DNA of 64,000 nucleotides from Ctena decussata (taxonomy: Eukaryota; Mollusca; Bivalvia; Lucinida; Lucinidae), in NCBI GenBank assembly GCA_963989385.1, contig OZ022502.1, positions 46,369,454 to 46,433,453 of the forward strand. The letters run 5' to 3'. Below are positions 42,640 through 54,130 of this stretch, piece by piece (the first letter of the stretch is position 1; each line of letters opens with the position of its first letter). The translations under genes and the position numbers were made by a program. Below the pieces are notes generated by a model. The model was not told the origin of the DNA and did no database searches. It was given only the letters and a program-made list of their open reading frames with translations.

Positions 42640-44600
42640 GAGAGATACAGCATTATATGTCTTACATGAGGGCAATAATATTGTAACCATAATTATGCCT
42701 TGTTAAATTAAAAAAAAAAAATCAAAAAGAAGAATCGGAATGGTGCTTATTGGATTTAAAAAATAATAAGTAATGAGAAAATAGCAAGATTTAACAATAT
42801 ATATTAATCAAATATCAAGCGGGGAAAAGGGAATTTAAAACATCAAGCGGGGAAAAGGGAATTTAAAACATCACGTAAATACATAAATACCTCGTACATA
42901 TGAAAATCCATTTTTCTATCGCTGGTTTAATCTAAAATTGTTTATTAAAAAGAAACACCTTGTATATGTGATACTAACCAGATGCCCCTTGTTTATTGCA
43001 TCAGGGGCACCACTACCGCCGCGATACTAAACCAGACGCCCTTGTTTATTCCATCTTGGGGCATGTACAGTTGGGTTACCTATCTGTTATTTAGAGGATT
43101 TTTATAAGATTATGACTAATTTCGGATCATGAAAAAAATTATTTGCATGACAGATTCGTTCAAATTTTGTATCGTGGAAAAAATGAATGTCTCGGAGGCT
43201 CTGATACTATTCAATTGCAGGCTTACTAGCGTTCTATTAAGTGAAAAAAAAATAATGAATAAAATAAATTAATAATGAACTGAGTAATTTTCATTTTTTA
43301 AACGGGAAATTTGCCTGTTATATTTTAGATTGCCCATGATTTGTATGTTGTATATACGGATGGGAAAGGCTTTGATCAGACTGCAGATAAGCAGACCGAT
43401 CTGGTTCTTCTGTGTTCGTAAATAGGAAAATTATTTTCGTTTTCTAGCAAAACAATGTAGCCCCAAAACAGACAATCCCCAATTCTGCACCTGCTGCAAG
43501 CACAGCTAGTCCTTGCCCATCTGTATTCCGGTTCTACCATAGAGTTATGCCAACAAAAATGCGCAGATGGAATGGCTACTGTGTAGACCTTGATCAGACT
43601 GGTTCCTAAGGGGCAGTCTGATCTCAGTTTCCACTGTTTGACCTATCTGTCCGAAAGCTTAGGATCTTTATGGTAGACTATAAATATATACATATATATC
43701 AAGGCCGTCGTCGGCGGTCCGGCTGAACACTTTTTCGGTCGAATATGGTATTGGCCGTACCATTTTTTCAGTTATTTCTTTCTTTGCCTTTTTTACTCTT
43801 TATGCGGTTATCACAGGTCGATTAAGAAGTGATAATTAAAGCGTGTCGCGGTCAGTTATTCGTCTGCCGCGGGGCGAAAAACTTCACTTCAGTCATGCTC
43901 GTTATGAAAACATGATGATGAAAAATACACCAGATTTAACGACAGTAATCGTCATTCAAAGATTAACATATGAAGTAAAATGTCACAGTCAGACCGACTT
44001 CTAGGGATATTAGACCTCACCGAGGGGTCATTTCATGGATAATAACTCTGTGTTGTTTTAACGAATAAAAACACTGTTATTCAGTACCTTACTACCACAA
44101 AGAAAGAGTTCTTGACAAATTGAGAAAAAGAAGGGAGATATTTTATCACCCTGATGGACATAGGCCGTGCAGGGCAGGAGATACTCGTGCTTTCACCATC
44201 AGCTAGGATACATATGAGAAATCGCCCTGAATTATTCATATATGACAAAGGTTGCCGTAAAATGATTTGTGTACAAATCTAATCATCACCAGGCATGATA
44301 CAACCAACACCGACGCATTTATGAATAAAAAGTACACAGTATGTTAAGTACCATAAAATCCTAAATATTGGGACAGCTATGTCTGAGCAAAAAGTGTAGG
44401 CCAAGATAAGACTGCTCCTTCAGCCTGAATGAGCCGTTTGATCATGGCATACTATGTTTTTCATTTCATCTGCAGTTTTAGCCGCATAACTGCATTGGAA
44501 AAATTAAACTGTTAATATTTAGGAAAGTTACAGCTATAATTGTAAGTGACCCAATATTTATGACATTTACAATAAAAAGTTTGCGAAAGATAAAGAAGCT
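42640..44600. other. Unassigned DNA with small tandem duplications
   Basis: ATCAAGCGGGGAAAAGGGAA is tandemly repeated (42814 and 42842, period 28). GATACTAA-CCAGA-GCCC-TTGTTTATT is repeated at about 42970 and 43022. 43450-43530 (minus) carries the GCAGCAGGTGCAG/GGGCAAGGACTAG block of the SINE-like body at 37065. No gene is recognised. Confidence 0.4.
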
Positions 44601-44604
44601 TTAT

Positions 44605-44805
44605 TTAACGTCGCATAATAGCTTAGTAGGTTAAGCGCTGGCCTGCTGTAGCGGTTCTTGGTTCGATTCCAAATGGCGGAAATATTTCCGACCGTAAACG
44701 GAATTCCATTGCACACAGCTTTACATTGCCCTTAAATGACTAAAATACTGTTCAAAAGGACATAAATTCCTAAGTGAAAAGGACGTCGAATCGTAAGTCT
44801 TCAAG
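44605..44805 (+). repeat. tRNA-derived SINE with clear A and B boxes
   Basis: A box ATAGCTTAGTAGGTTAAGCG (about 44617) and an exact B box GGTTCGATTCC (about 44660) are at tRNA spacing. The body is GGAAATATTTCCGACCGTAA, CATTGCACACAGC and ATGACTAAAATACTGTTCAA. It is the best-preserved head in the window. It is not a tRNA gene: it has no acceptor-stem pairing and the shared SINE body follows. Confidence 0.8.
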
Positions 44806-44809
44806 CCAT

Positions 44810-47495
44810 TCCTGACCGGCTCTGAATCATTTACGGTCATTGGAAGTATGAAAACTCGAGAAAAAAAAAAGACAAGCAAATGAATGTCTTTAGGGAATTA
44901 TGAAAACGGCACATTTTATAACAGCATGCGCAAATTGGTATGACATGCGCATTTTGCATGCACAATATTTTGACGATGCAAACAATCGAGTGATATAAAC
45001 ACAAGCGAGCTTAAAATACACCGATCACACCGCGCGAATAAACAGACATACAACAAACTTTACTGGGCCCAGTTTCAAAATCATACCACCTTCTTTTAAG
45101 GGTCGTAAATTTCATGTGAAAATAAACGCTTACAAAAACAAAGTTTTTTTTCTTTCACATTGTTCGTAGGATTACGCCAAATTTGTAATTCTTATTATGA
45201 TCGGATTTTGCTAGAGTGACACTTCCGACCTAAAAGTTAAGGTTGTCATAAAAAAAAAAAAAAAAAAAAAATAGAAATCCTAAGGAAAAGAGAAATAGAA
45301 CCTACAACAGCCATAAACGATTACACAAAGAACCCATAAAACTTGATTTCAGCGGGGTCTGCACAGTTTGCTTAGTATCCCATCGTTTTCATTTCAGTAT
45401 TTCATTTTATTTATAATTTTATTTTATTGACAACCCGGATAGAAAATTTTAAAGCACACTGCTCATACTAATAGATTAAAGATGTCCCAACTTCCGTACT
45501 CTTTTGGTCCTGCTACTCTGAATCTGCTCTGCTCGGCGTTTTATTACACAACGCTTGACTTTTCGAGTTTATCAGAATCAAATTAATTGTTTCAGGCGCC
45601 CCAACATTTCGGGCATACTTTTTCGCCTGAATCAACGCCTTAGGCTCGTCTTAAAGTTGTTTAAAACTGAATACTTTCGTTTTCAGCCCATATTCTCATC
45701 ATATAAAAAGTATTTCTTTCATAGAATGGAAAATCTGAAACTGGAGTTAACATGATCTGCGTTAATAGTAGGCTTATCGCTTTTTCGTTTTTATTTTAAT
45801 TTATTTATTCATTTATTTGTTGTTGTTTTTTTAATATTGTTTTTTTTTCTTCCTTACCCCATTAAAATCCATTGAAAACAATCGACAAATATCACTTCGC
45901 CATTATAAATATTCTGGTAGCTATGACTACTGCTTCCGCGTCGTGATCAATCGCATCAGACTTCCGAGATTACGTAACAGGTGGCCATCTGTTTTCGGCA
46001 ATCTGTTTTATCTAATAAACAACGGATTTGCGGGATCTAGCAAACATGACAGTGTTATCAATTATGTGTGTACGGAATAATAGTAAGTGGATAAATATAA
46101 TTTTTACGATATTTATACAATATTATTCAAACATAATTTTGTTGACATTTTCGAACCATTGTTATTATTATTATCATTAGTAGTAGTAGTAGTAGTATTA
46201 TATCTTGATCATTTTTTCTTCTTCTTCTTCTTCTTGTTTTCTTTTCTTCTATTATTGTTGTAATTATTATTATAGTTATTATTATAATTTACATCTATTA
46301 TTATTATCATTATTATTATTATTACTATATTCTTACTGAATAAAAAAAATCTCAGAACTTTATGTGTACGAAAAATATTGACGCTCGTTAAATGTCAAAG
46401 CCTCAGTTTGTTATTTAGTAAACATTTCTGTGATAATCGAAATGTTTTACATCATTTCTGACAAATGAAGTCACATTTTTTGAATCTATAGAAAAATCCC
46501 AAACACAACTATTCCTATTCATAAGCGGTTGGCTTTTAAAATATAATGCCGTTTTCGTTGCGAGACGATATTTTATAATAGCCACTGTTACCGACGTGCG
46601 CAAAGAGGACTGCTAAAATTCGAATGCTAATCAGTCTTCCCTGTTCTTTTGTGCAAAGGAAGGAAGGCAAATTGAACATTTCCTCTTGACTAACTGATCT
46701 TTTTCAACTGATAATGTTTGTTCAGTCGTGCTTGTTCAGCAAGGGATCTGCTGGACTGAAGAACCTGATCGGACATGTGTCGCCCATAAGGAGTCGAATC
46801 CACAACGCGTGAAAAGCGAGCACTGAGTCCACAAGGTGATCAGGAAATCATGTTTTTATAATTCACGTGAATAGTGCTTTATGCGTGTGAACAAAAATAA
46901 AATAAATAAATGAACAACAACGTTGGCACATGCCCTTCCTGATCGGAATCTTCAAAAAAAAAAAAAAAAAAAAAAACAGCAGACCGGCTGGACGGACCGA
47001 TAATTGATTACTAATCTTTAATAGTCTTGTGAGACTGCGGAAACATGCATGTTGATCTAAATCTATGCTGTTTGCTCAGGCAGCAGGATACATTCGCATG
47101 CTATTCGAATAGAGCCGTGCTTATACAAATAGTTTTTGCCGATAGGACTGTTGAGCCCGTGTACCAGTGTTCTACACATTAGCCCAGACCCAAGGCAAAA
47201 AATCCAGCTTATTTTTCATTAGATTCATACAGCTAGTCTACTCTATAATAGGAGCAGAAGATTTTATTTTTATAGACTGGGTCAGAGAAAAGAGGTAAAA
47301 CATTTTCAAACTTCGCCCTCTCCGCCTCCGCTCTCTCCCAACTCTCCTATGGGGACTTCTTCAGCAGTTTGCTCCATTTTAAAGATAGAAGAGTGACAGA
47401 GTTTCTTTCCCTAGTTTCTATATACACAATTCCGAGACTCTAGCTAGGTTATATAGCTGTGCAGTGGGGTGGGGGTGGGACTATGGGGGAAAGGT
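44810..47495. other. Unassigned DNA with simple repeats
   Basis: A runs lie at about 45250-45271 and 46954-46976. Mixed (TTA)n, (TAG)n and (CTT)n tracts lie at 46160-46325. 46775-46850 (minus) has weak A-box and B-box look-alikes (TGGACTCAGTG, GGATTCGACTCC). The frame at 45555-45755 has no motif. Confidence 0.4.
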
Positions 47496-47499
47496 GGCT

Positions 47500-47815
47500 C
47501 TATGAGGTCCGGACACTCCACTTTATCGACGTCCTTCCTATCCATTTTTCCGGTAGTGGTAGATGGGGCGATGGCGCTGGTTATAACTTCTAATGCCGGA
47601 GCGTCCTACTTATTTGGATAAAAGTAGGGCAAGGGCCACTGTGCTTTCAGTAGGTGCGGGCAGGGGGTTGTTTAGACATTTTTTTCTCTCGTCTATCATT
47701 TCTCTTTTCTTTCTCCCTCTCTCTGGGAGACGGCCCGATATAGACCGAAATCTTGTCTCAAAGGGCCATTAAACCCAAACAAATCTACCAACCCAAACCA
47801 ACCAACCATACAATC
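47500..47815 (+). repeat. SINE-like body ending GCCATTAAACCC
   Basis: AGTAGGGCAAGGGC, AGTAGGTGCGGGCAGGGGG, a long CT-rich stretch, GATATAGACCG and TCAAAGGGCCATTAAACCC match 37065-37325 in order and orientation. Confidence 0.6.
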
Positions 47816-47933
47816 AAGGCGCGTATAACCACACAGTTCCCCAAATAGAGCCCCACTGAATAACAGACTGTTCCCCAAATGCAGCCCCATTGAATAAAAG
47901 ACAATAATATACAAAGCGGCCAGTGAGCTTGAC

Positions 47934-48164
47934 ACGAGAAAATAAACAAAGTGGCATGTTCACCCAAGGAGGACCCAGATCAGCCTGGATGTCCGCTCAG
48001 TCTGCTCAGATACTTCGCGTGTGCTTATTTAAGGGCAGCTATCGGTCAAAGCTACCTCAATGCCGACAGCGAAGGCTATGATGAGACTGGACGGATGCCC
48101 AGGCTAATCGGAATCTTCGCTGGGCGCACATGCCACTGTGTTGGCTTTCGCGTGGCGCGGCTCA
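47934..48164. mobile_element. Foldback MITE, TGAGCCGC family, left end damaged
   Basis: Left end TGAGCTTGACACGAGAAAAT has lost part of the GCCGC, while the right end GCGTGGCGCGGCTCA is nearly intact. The interior ATCAGCCTG-ATGTCCGCTC and GGATGCCCAGGCTAATCGGA match the other copies. The frame at 47951-48217 is a shadow of the element. Confidence 0.8.
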
Positions 48165-48609
48165 TTTCTGTCAAATTCACGGGATTATCTAATGTCAAAA
48201 CGTACTGTAAACACTAGGACATATTTACCCTAAATCTGACATGGTTTATTTTATTTTGTAACAGTATTCCAGTCATATCGGAGTTACGTGAGGCTTATTA
48301 TCAAAAATGTATGCAATGGATTCCATGTACGGTCGATCAGAATCCCGCATCCAGCCAGATTCGAGCCAGGCACCGCTAGATCACCAGGTCGACGCTAACC
48401 CTGTCCGATACCGTGCCTCGCCTAAACCAGAGGACCATTGGTCCTGTAGCTCACCTGAGTCCATTCATCTTAAGCACTCAAGAGTAAGAAACACTGAAGT
48501 AAGTAGTACAATTCGGCCTAATTTCAACTTTGACTGAGAACTTTATTATGCTTGTCCTAGTAAATATTAGCAAGTTTGATGAAGTTACAATAAAAAAATA
48601 AAAACATAT
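48165..48609. other. Unassigned DNA, possible decayed SINE head
   Basis: On the minus strand, GCCTGGCTCGAATCTGGC (about 48355-48372) resembles a B box, with no convincing A box. No gene is recognised. Confidence 0.3.
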
Positions 48610-50535
48610 TTGTAAAACTTTTTGCCTAAATATTGCAGTAACACAGAAATAAATTCCAATTTGCACTTTTCCCAATACAAGTCTATGGAAACTTTAAAAT
48701 GCCATAGTAATGAAACTATGTGGGCAACAATAATAAAAAACAATATTTACGTAGCGGCTAATGTCATGAACATGTATGCAAAGAATCAGCTTCATCCCCC
48801 TATATGCCCTATATGGTTTTTGAGGAAAAGATTTTTAAATATCTTTTTCAATTTGATGGCAACAAATCGAATTCTGCAATTTGGACAAAATTAATAGGAA
48901 TCATAGAGGACTACTCAAGCAACATTTCTGTAGATAAAAAATCCAAAAATAACTGCAGGGAGATAGCAAAAACTGCAGCTTTCCATTTTTCCCATTATAT
49001 TTCAATGGAAACTATAAGTTGCCATACCAACCTAACCGCTGAAGCAATTGCCATAAAAAAAACAGTAATTATATAGAAGCTTGTACAAAGATCCGTTCTG
49101 TAAAGTTTGAACTTTATCGGCCACATAGTTTCTGCAAAAATGATATTTTAATATTTTTTCTATTTTTAACCATTCGGTTGCATTGGCAATCAGCCAAATT
49201 GTGCAATTTACATAAATTTCATGTGGTTGATAGAGGACTACTCAAGGAACATTTCTGTAAAAGTTTTGTCAAAATATCTGCAGTTACATAACAATAAATG
49301 CAAATTTTCAATTTTCTCATACAAGTCAATGGCAACTTTATGTTGCCATAGCAACCAAACTGCCGGAGCAAGTGCCAAGAAAAACAGTCTTTTCATAGAC
49401 GGTAGTACCTAGATCCTTTCTGTGAAGTTTGAGCTTTATTGGTTGTATAGTTTCAGAGGAGATGATTTTTGAATATCTTTTCTATTTTTAACCATTCGGT
49501 TGCCATGGCAACCAGCCTAATTGTGCAATTTACATAAATTTCATGTGGTTGATAGAGGACTACTCAAGGAACATTTCTGTAAAAGTTTTGTCATAATATC
49601 TGCAGTCACATAGCAATAAATGCAAATTTTCAATTTTCCCATTATAAGGCAATGGCAACTTTAAGTTGCCATAGCAACCAAACTGCTAGAGCAATTGCCA
49701 AGAAAAACAGTATTTATATAGATGATAGTACCTAGATCCTTTCTGTGAAGTTTGAGCTTTATTGGTTTTATAGTTTCTGAGGAGATGATTTTGGAATATC
49801 TTTTCTATTTTTAACCTTTCGGTTGCCATGGCAACCAGCCTAATAGTGCAATTTACATAAATTTCATGTGGTTGATAGAGGACTACTCAAGGAACATTTC
49901 TGTAAAAGTTTTGTCAAAATATCTGCAGTCACATAGCAATAAATGCAAATTTTCAATTTTCCCATTATAAGTCAATGGCAACTTTAAGTTGCCATAGCAA
50001 CCAAACTGCTGAAGCAATTGCCAAGAAAAACAGTACTTTTATAGAGGGTAGTACCTACATCCTTTCTGTGAAGTTTGAGCGTTATTGGTTGTATAGTTTC
50101 TGAGGAGATGATTTTTGTTTATTTTTTCTATTTTTAACCTTTCGGTTGCCATGGCAACCAGCCTAATTGTGCAATTTACATAAATTTCATGTGGTTGATA
50201 GAGGACTACTCAAGGAACATTTCTGTAAAAGTTTTGTCAAAATATCTGCAGTGACATAGCAATAAATGCAAATTTTCAATTTTTCCCATACAAGTCAATG
50301 GAAACTTTAAGTTGCCATAGCAACCAAAGTTCTGAAGCGATTTGGATAAAAAAACAGTATTATTGGTTCCCCCTGCCTATAAATGCTATATATGAAATTT
50401 GGTAACAATGGGCCTTGTAGTTTCAGAGGAGATGTCTTTTGAAAATATTGACGGACGACGGACGGACGGACGACGGACGACGGATGGCTGCCTATACTAT
50501 AAGCTCACCTGTGAGCCTTCGGCTCAGGTGAGCTA
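48610..50535 (+). mobile_element. Pearl-like element with X-box-bearing 323-bp tandem units
   Basis: About six units align on ATAGAGGACTACTCAAGGAA, TTTCTGTAAAAGTTTTGTCA, ATCTGCAGT-ACATAGCAATA, CAATGGCAACTTTAAGTTGC and CGGTTGCCATGGCAACCAGC. The 5' units are the most diverged. The element ends with ACGGACGACGGACGGACGGA, ACGGATGGCTGCCTATACTA, the hairpin GTGAGCC-TTC-GGCTCA and GGTGAGCTAAAA, the same terminal style as at 34500-34553. The left limit is approximate. The frames from 48622 to 49412 are repeat shadows. Confidence 0.8.
49342..50324. promoter_or_regulatory. Seven periodic RFX X-box-like palindromes
   Basis: GTTGCCATAGCAAC at 49342, 49665, 49988 and 50311 alternates with the perfect palindrome GGTTGCCATGGCAACC at 49498, 49821 and 50144. 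Steps are 156, 167, 156, 167, 156 and 167 bp. Both fit the RFX X-box consensus (GTNRCC, short spacer, RGYAAC). A decayed copy, GGTTGCATTGGCAATC, is at 49177. That any RFX protein binds here is inference; tandem duplication alone explains the spacing. Confidence 0.6.
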
Positions 50536-50735
50536 AAAATCGTGCAAATTAAAGATGTTCCAGAAACATATGCTAGGTGACTGACAAGACTGACAAGCAT
50601 GGTAGACCCTGATCCGGCCCTTCCTTTTTGACCAGTCTAACTTGTTTTTTCGCTGTGTTTTGTGCATACACATGGCCTAGGTTCCAGTCATGTATTTTTT
50701 TTCTATTGTCAAATTTTATTCCATTATATTCTAGC
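50536..50735. other. Unassigned DNA
   Basis: Nothing is recognised between the pearl-like element and the next SINE. Confidence 0.35.
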
Positions 50736-50737
50736 AG

Positions 50738-50900
50738 TCTCTAGCAGTCCCGGGTTTGAGCCCCGCTGACAACGGAAATCTTTCCAGCCGTAAATCGGGT
50801 TCCACTGCACACAGCCTTTCATAATCACATCGTCCTGGTATGACTAAAATACGGCTGAAAGCACGTAAAATGGCAAGCCATCCACCCATCCATTCATAAT
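50738..50900 (+). repeat. tRNA-derived SINE, 5'-truncated
   Basis: B-box-like CGGGTTTGAGCCCCG is followed by GGAAATCTTTCCAGCCGTAA, GGGTTCCACTGCACACAGCC, GTATGACTAAAATACGGCTG and a CATCCACCCATCCATTC tail. Same body as at 2585, 41745 and 44605. Confidence 0.7.
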
Positions 50901-51055
50901 GGAAAAAAGATCAAAATAATACTGACAACTGGGCTGCTCAATTTTGAAGTTCTCCTGTGTATCCTAAAGCTCTGACCCTGACAGCACATATGCACAGGTC
51001 GGTCTGGGCTTGTACAACTCACAATTCCCTGCATTTCATAACGATTTTCTAGTGT

Positions 51056-52710
51056 CACAGTTGTCCAACTCTGTTACAACGTAAAAGGAAATTCAACGAC
51101 TTTTGTTACAGCTATTATCAGACAAATACTTTAGCAGACGCTTCCACTATTTCTTGTTTTATGGGTATGCATTTTAATGAGGCTTTCTATATACTTTCTG
51201 TACACCTATGATTTCCAAGACAGAAAAAATAGGTAGTGGAATATTTTCATTCACTTTTTACCCCTTTGCCTTGCTATTTGAAAATTATCTGCTGTGTTAC
51301 AGAAATTAACCGACTCCATGTTCCATGTTACAGAAATTATCTGTTATGTTACAGCTATTCAACCAGACAGAATGTATTATTTCAGACTGTTTACAGTCTA
51401 TTTGCAAGTGTAATGTTTTCTTCCCTTCGACTACAAATGGATGGACATTCAACATTGACTGATTCAAGGTTCTATTGACTGTTGTCCTAGTAATAGTCTG
51501 TTGCTTTTATAACCACATATGAATCAAATAAATTTTGCATGGAACAAGGACTCAGACCAAAACTACTGAATTTTACGAGGAAACTGCATCGCATGGACAT
51601 TTCCTTCTTGACTGAAACAAACAGAAGTGCAGCCATATGGTCAATATTAAACTTTCCGTTTGCAGTCATATCCAAAAAATAATGTCAGCCATTTTTCAGT
51701 TCTGTTGTGTCTTCTTAAAACATCAGTTACAGGTTGAAGGCGTATTTTAATTCAGCTACAATACTGTATTTTTCCCCCTTTCAATGGCAAAACAAATGCA
51801 GGTCTCTCATTTATGTATAGACCTTTTTATTGAATATTGGAGTTCTGCATCTAGGTCACCTGACTTAAATCGACAATAGTGGCATCTCACTGTGACAAAA
51901 TCAGATTTTTTTTCATTATTCCATTTTGAAAATACATTCTCCTTTATAAGCAAGAAACCCATGCAATTGACAAATAGTCCTTAAGTGAGCTTAAAGATTT
52001 TCACCCATTTCTTTTTATAAAGGAACAAGTTTTCAGTATTTAAATAAACATTCTAAAATAAACCAACAGGCAAAAGAAATGCGGCACTTGCATCAGTTTA
52101 TATAATTCCCTCATTCAAACTATAAGTAGATTAAGATAACAAGAGCTAAAATCTGATTGAGGTCATTTTTCTGTTATTAGACCATAATCATACATTGTAA
52201 AAGTCGGTCAATAACTGTAACCTACTCTTGAAAGTCTGTTAATAACTTTAACAAGGTCTGCTAATTTCTGTAACACAAAATTTAAATAACTCATGTTTGA
52301 TTGTAATCTGATTATATCTATGGGTGTTTTTTTAATAATATACTGATGTCACATTTATAGACTAGCATGCAATATATATTTGTAAAACAAAAATTATGTT
52401 TATTGTCCATTTACTGTAAAACTAACACCATGGGGAGTTTATTACATTTTTTCAAAACTATCTCTTAAATTATATTATTTAAATCTTAAACATACTGTGT
52501 TGTGTTCTCTGTCATATTTTATCAAAAATAAGAAATACATTTGCCATCACTTGAGATTTTTTACATTTCCAATCTTTTCTTTATGTTTTTAGTCGTTGAA
52601 TTTCCATAACAGTCGTTGAATAGCTGTACCACTGACAGCTTAATCAGTAAATTCCTGAAACAAAAGTCGTTGAATTTCTTTTTACGTAGTAACAGAGTAT
52701 GACAACTGTG
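51056..52710. mobile_element. DNA transposon with 51-bp terminal inverted repeats (1.66 kb)
   Basis: TIRs at 51056-51106 and 52660-52710 match at 47 of 51 positions, beginning CACAGTTGTC. GTGT stands on both outer sides (51052-51055 and 52711-52714). Inside, GTTACAGAAATTA-CCGAC (51297) and GTC-GCTAATTTCTGTAAC (about 52253) form an inverted subterminal pair, and further TGTTACAG/CTGTAAC words are spread near both ends. CAC ends with a short duplication recall the CMC group (for example Chapaev), which is an inference. No transposase frame is found (the longest are 80 and 62 codons without motifs), so it is non-autonomous. Confidence 0.8.
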
Positions 52711-52714
52711 GTGT

Positions 52715-53160
52715 GGCGCAGGCGGTTTTAACGTCCTTTTAATCAGTGTCTCTCAGTTACCCGACCGGGGAAGCAAACAGTAAATACATACAGTGTATCA
52801 CCTATCCCTAGAATCTCTCCCGGTTTGGGAGGCAATAAATCGGTGAAATAATCTTGTGGTTTTCAGCTAGTTGTCATTATTATCTAATACCACTTTCCAG
52901 AGTTAATTATTCTCCAGATGTCCTAGTATCAAATTAACACTTCAGCCAGCAAATTCCATTTCATTGTTTCAAACTAGAAATATATTTCTTTCAACAGTTA
53001 TTTTTCTTTATATCTATTAATTTTCCCTAGCTATACTGGACCAAAAGCGGTTGTTTTAAAAATCTAATACATAATCTAAATGCTTATAACAATCAGAAAA
53101 AATAAACCAAAAACCTATTAACATGGTGAAATAATATTTTCAGAGGTCTAGCGTCTTGGC
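52715..53160. other. Unassigned AT-rich DNA
   Basis: No gene or repeat is recognised before the cassette array. Confidence 0.35.
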
Positions 53161-53163
53161 AAG

Positions 53164-54130
53164 CCAAGGGTACTAAGTCGTCTTTGTTCTTCACGAACGC
53201 CAAGGGTTCTAAGTCCACTTTGGTCCTTACGTACGTAAGAAACGAAGAAGATTTAGTACCCTTGGCTAGCGAAGATATTCGTCGTAGCAAGCTAAGGGTA
53301 CTAAGTTCACTCTGTTCCTTACGTACGTCCGAATCAAAATGGACATAGTACCCTTGGCTAGCGAAGATATCCATCTTAGCTAGCCAAATATATTAAGTCC
53401 ACTTTGTTCCTTACGTACGCCAAGGGTACTATATTCACCTAAGCAAGCCAAGTGTACCAAGTCCATTTTGTTCCTTGTATACGCCAAGGGTAATAAGTCC
53501 ACTTTGGTCCTTACGCACGTAAGAAACAAAGTGGACTTAATACCCTTGGCTAGCGAAGATATTCATCGAAGCCAGCCAAGGGTACTAAGTCTACTATGTT
53601 TCTTACGTACGACCAGGGTTCTAAGTCCACTTTGTTCCTTACGTACCCTTTATCGACGGCGTGTTTTTGTTAATCGAATTTAACTCTGTGGTATTTCACT
53701 GGATGAGAATATCGTGTTTACCGTGAACAATTACCAAAAAAGAGCAGACGGTCAAGATTCAAAGGGTACTAAGTCTACTTTGTTTCTTACGTACGACCGG
53801 GGTACTGAGTCCACTTTGTTCCTTACGTACCCTTTATCGACGGCGTATTTTTGTTAATCGAATTTAACACTATGGTATTTCACTGGATGAGAATATCGTG
53901 TTTACCGTGAACAATTACAAAAAAAGAGCAGACGGTCAAGATTTAACCAGTTCATCATTGTTTTAGAACAATTATGCAAAGTTATGGATTAACTGTGTTT
54001 TAACACTGAACTGGTCTAAAAATAACGTGGGGATGAGGACAATTCGCTGCAGCCGTAAGGTGGCGTTGCAGAAAAATCCAATCCGGCCAAGGGTACGTAA
54101 AAAACAAAGTGGACTTAGTACCCTTGGCTG
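53164..54130. repeat. Array of 36-bp CCAAGGGTACTAAGTCCAC cassettes in both orientations
   Basis: About 15 cassettes read CCAAGGGTACTAAGTCCACT-TTGTTCCTTACGTACG. Roughly eleven are forward (from about 53163, 53196, 53287, 53384, 53420, 53448, 53481, 53575, 53609, 53762 and 53797) and four are inverted (ending GTACCCTTGGC near 53265, 53358, 53556 and 54128). Forward and inverted units often meet at the self-complementary TACGTACGTA centre, giving palindromes of about 70 bp, linked by GGCTAGCGAAGATAT-C-TC. A 184-bp block (ACCCTTTATCGACGGCG, ATTTCACTGGATGAGAATAT, AGAGCAGACGGTCAAGATT) is tandemly doubled (from 53645 and 53829). The frames at 53093-53374 and 53468-53683 are read through the cassettes and are not credible genes. 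Confidence 0.9.

Noticed and set aside
44605..44690. Functional tRNA gene
   Set aside because: A and B boxes are good, but there is no acceptor-stem pairing and the head continues into a SINE body shared with other copies.
53468..53683. Frame with repeated KVDLxPLA-like peptides, and the minus-strand counterpart at 53093-53374
   Set aside because: Produced by the 36-bp cassettes in both orientations; no start or regulatory context.
53164..54130. CRISPR-like array
   Set aside because: Units abut or overlap, occur in both orientations and have no unique spacers; the surrounding DNA is eukaryotic repeat DNA.
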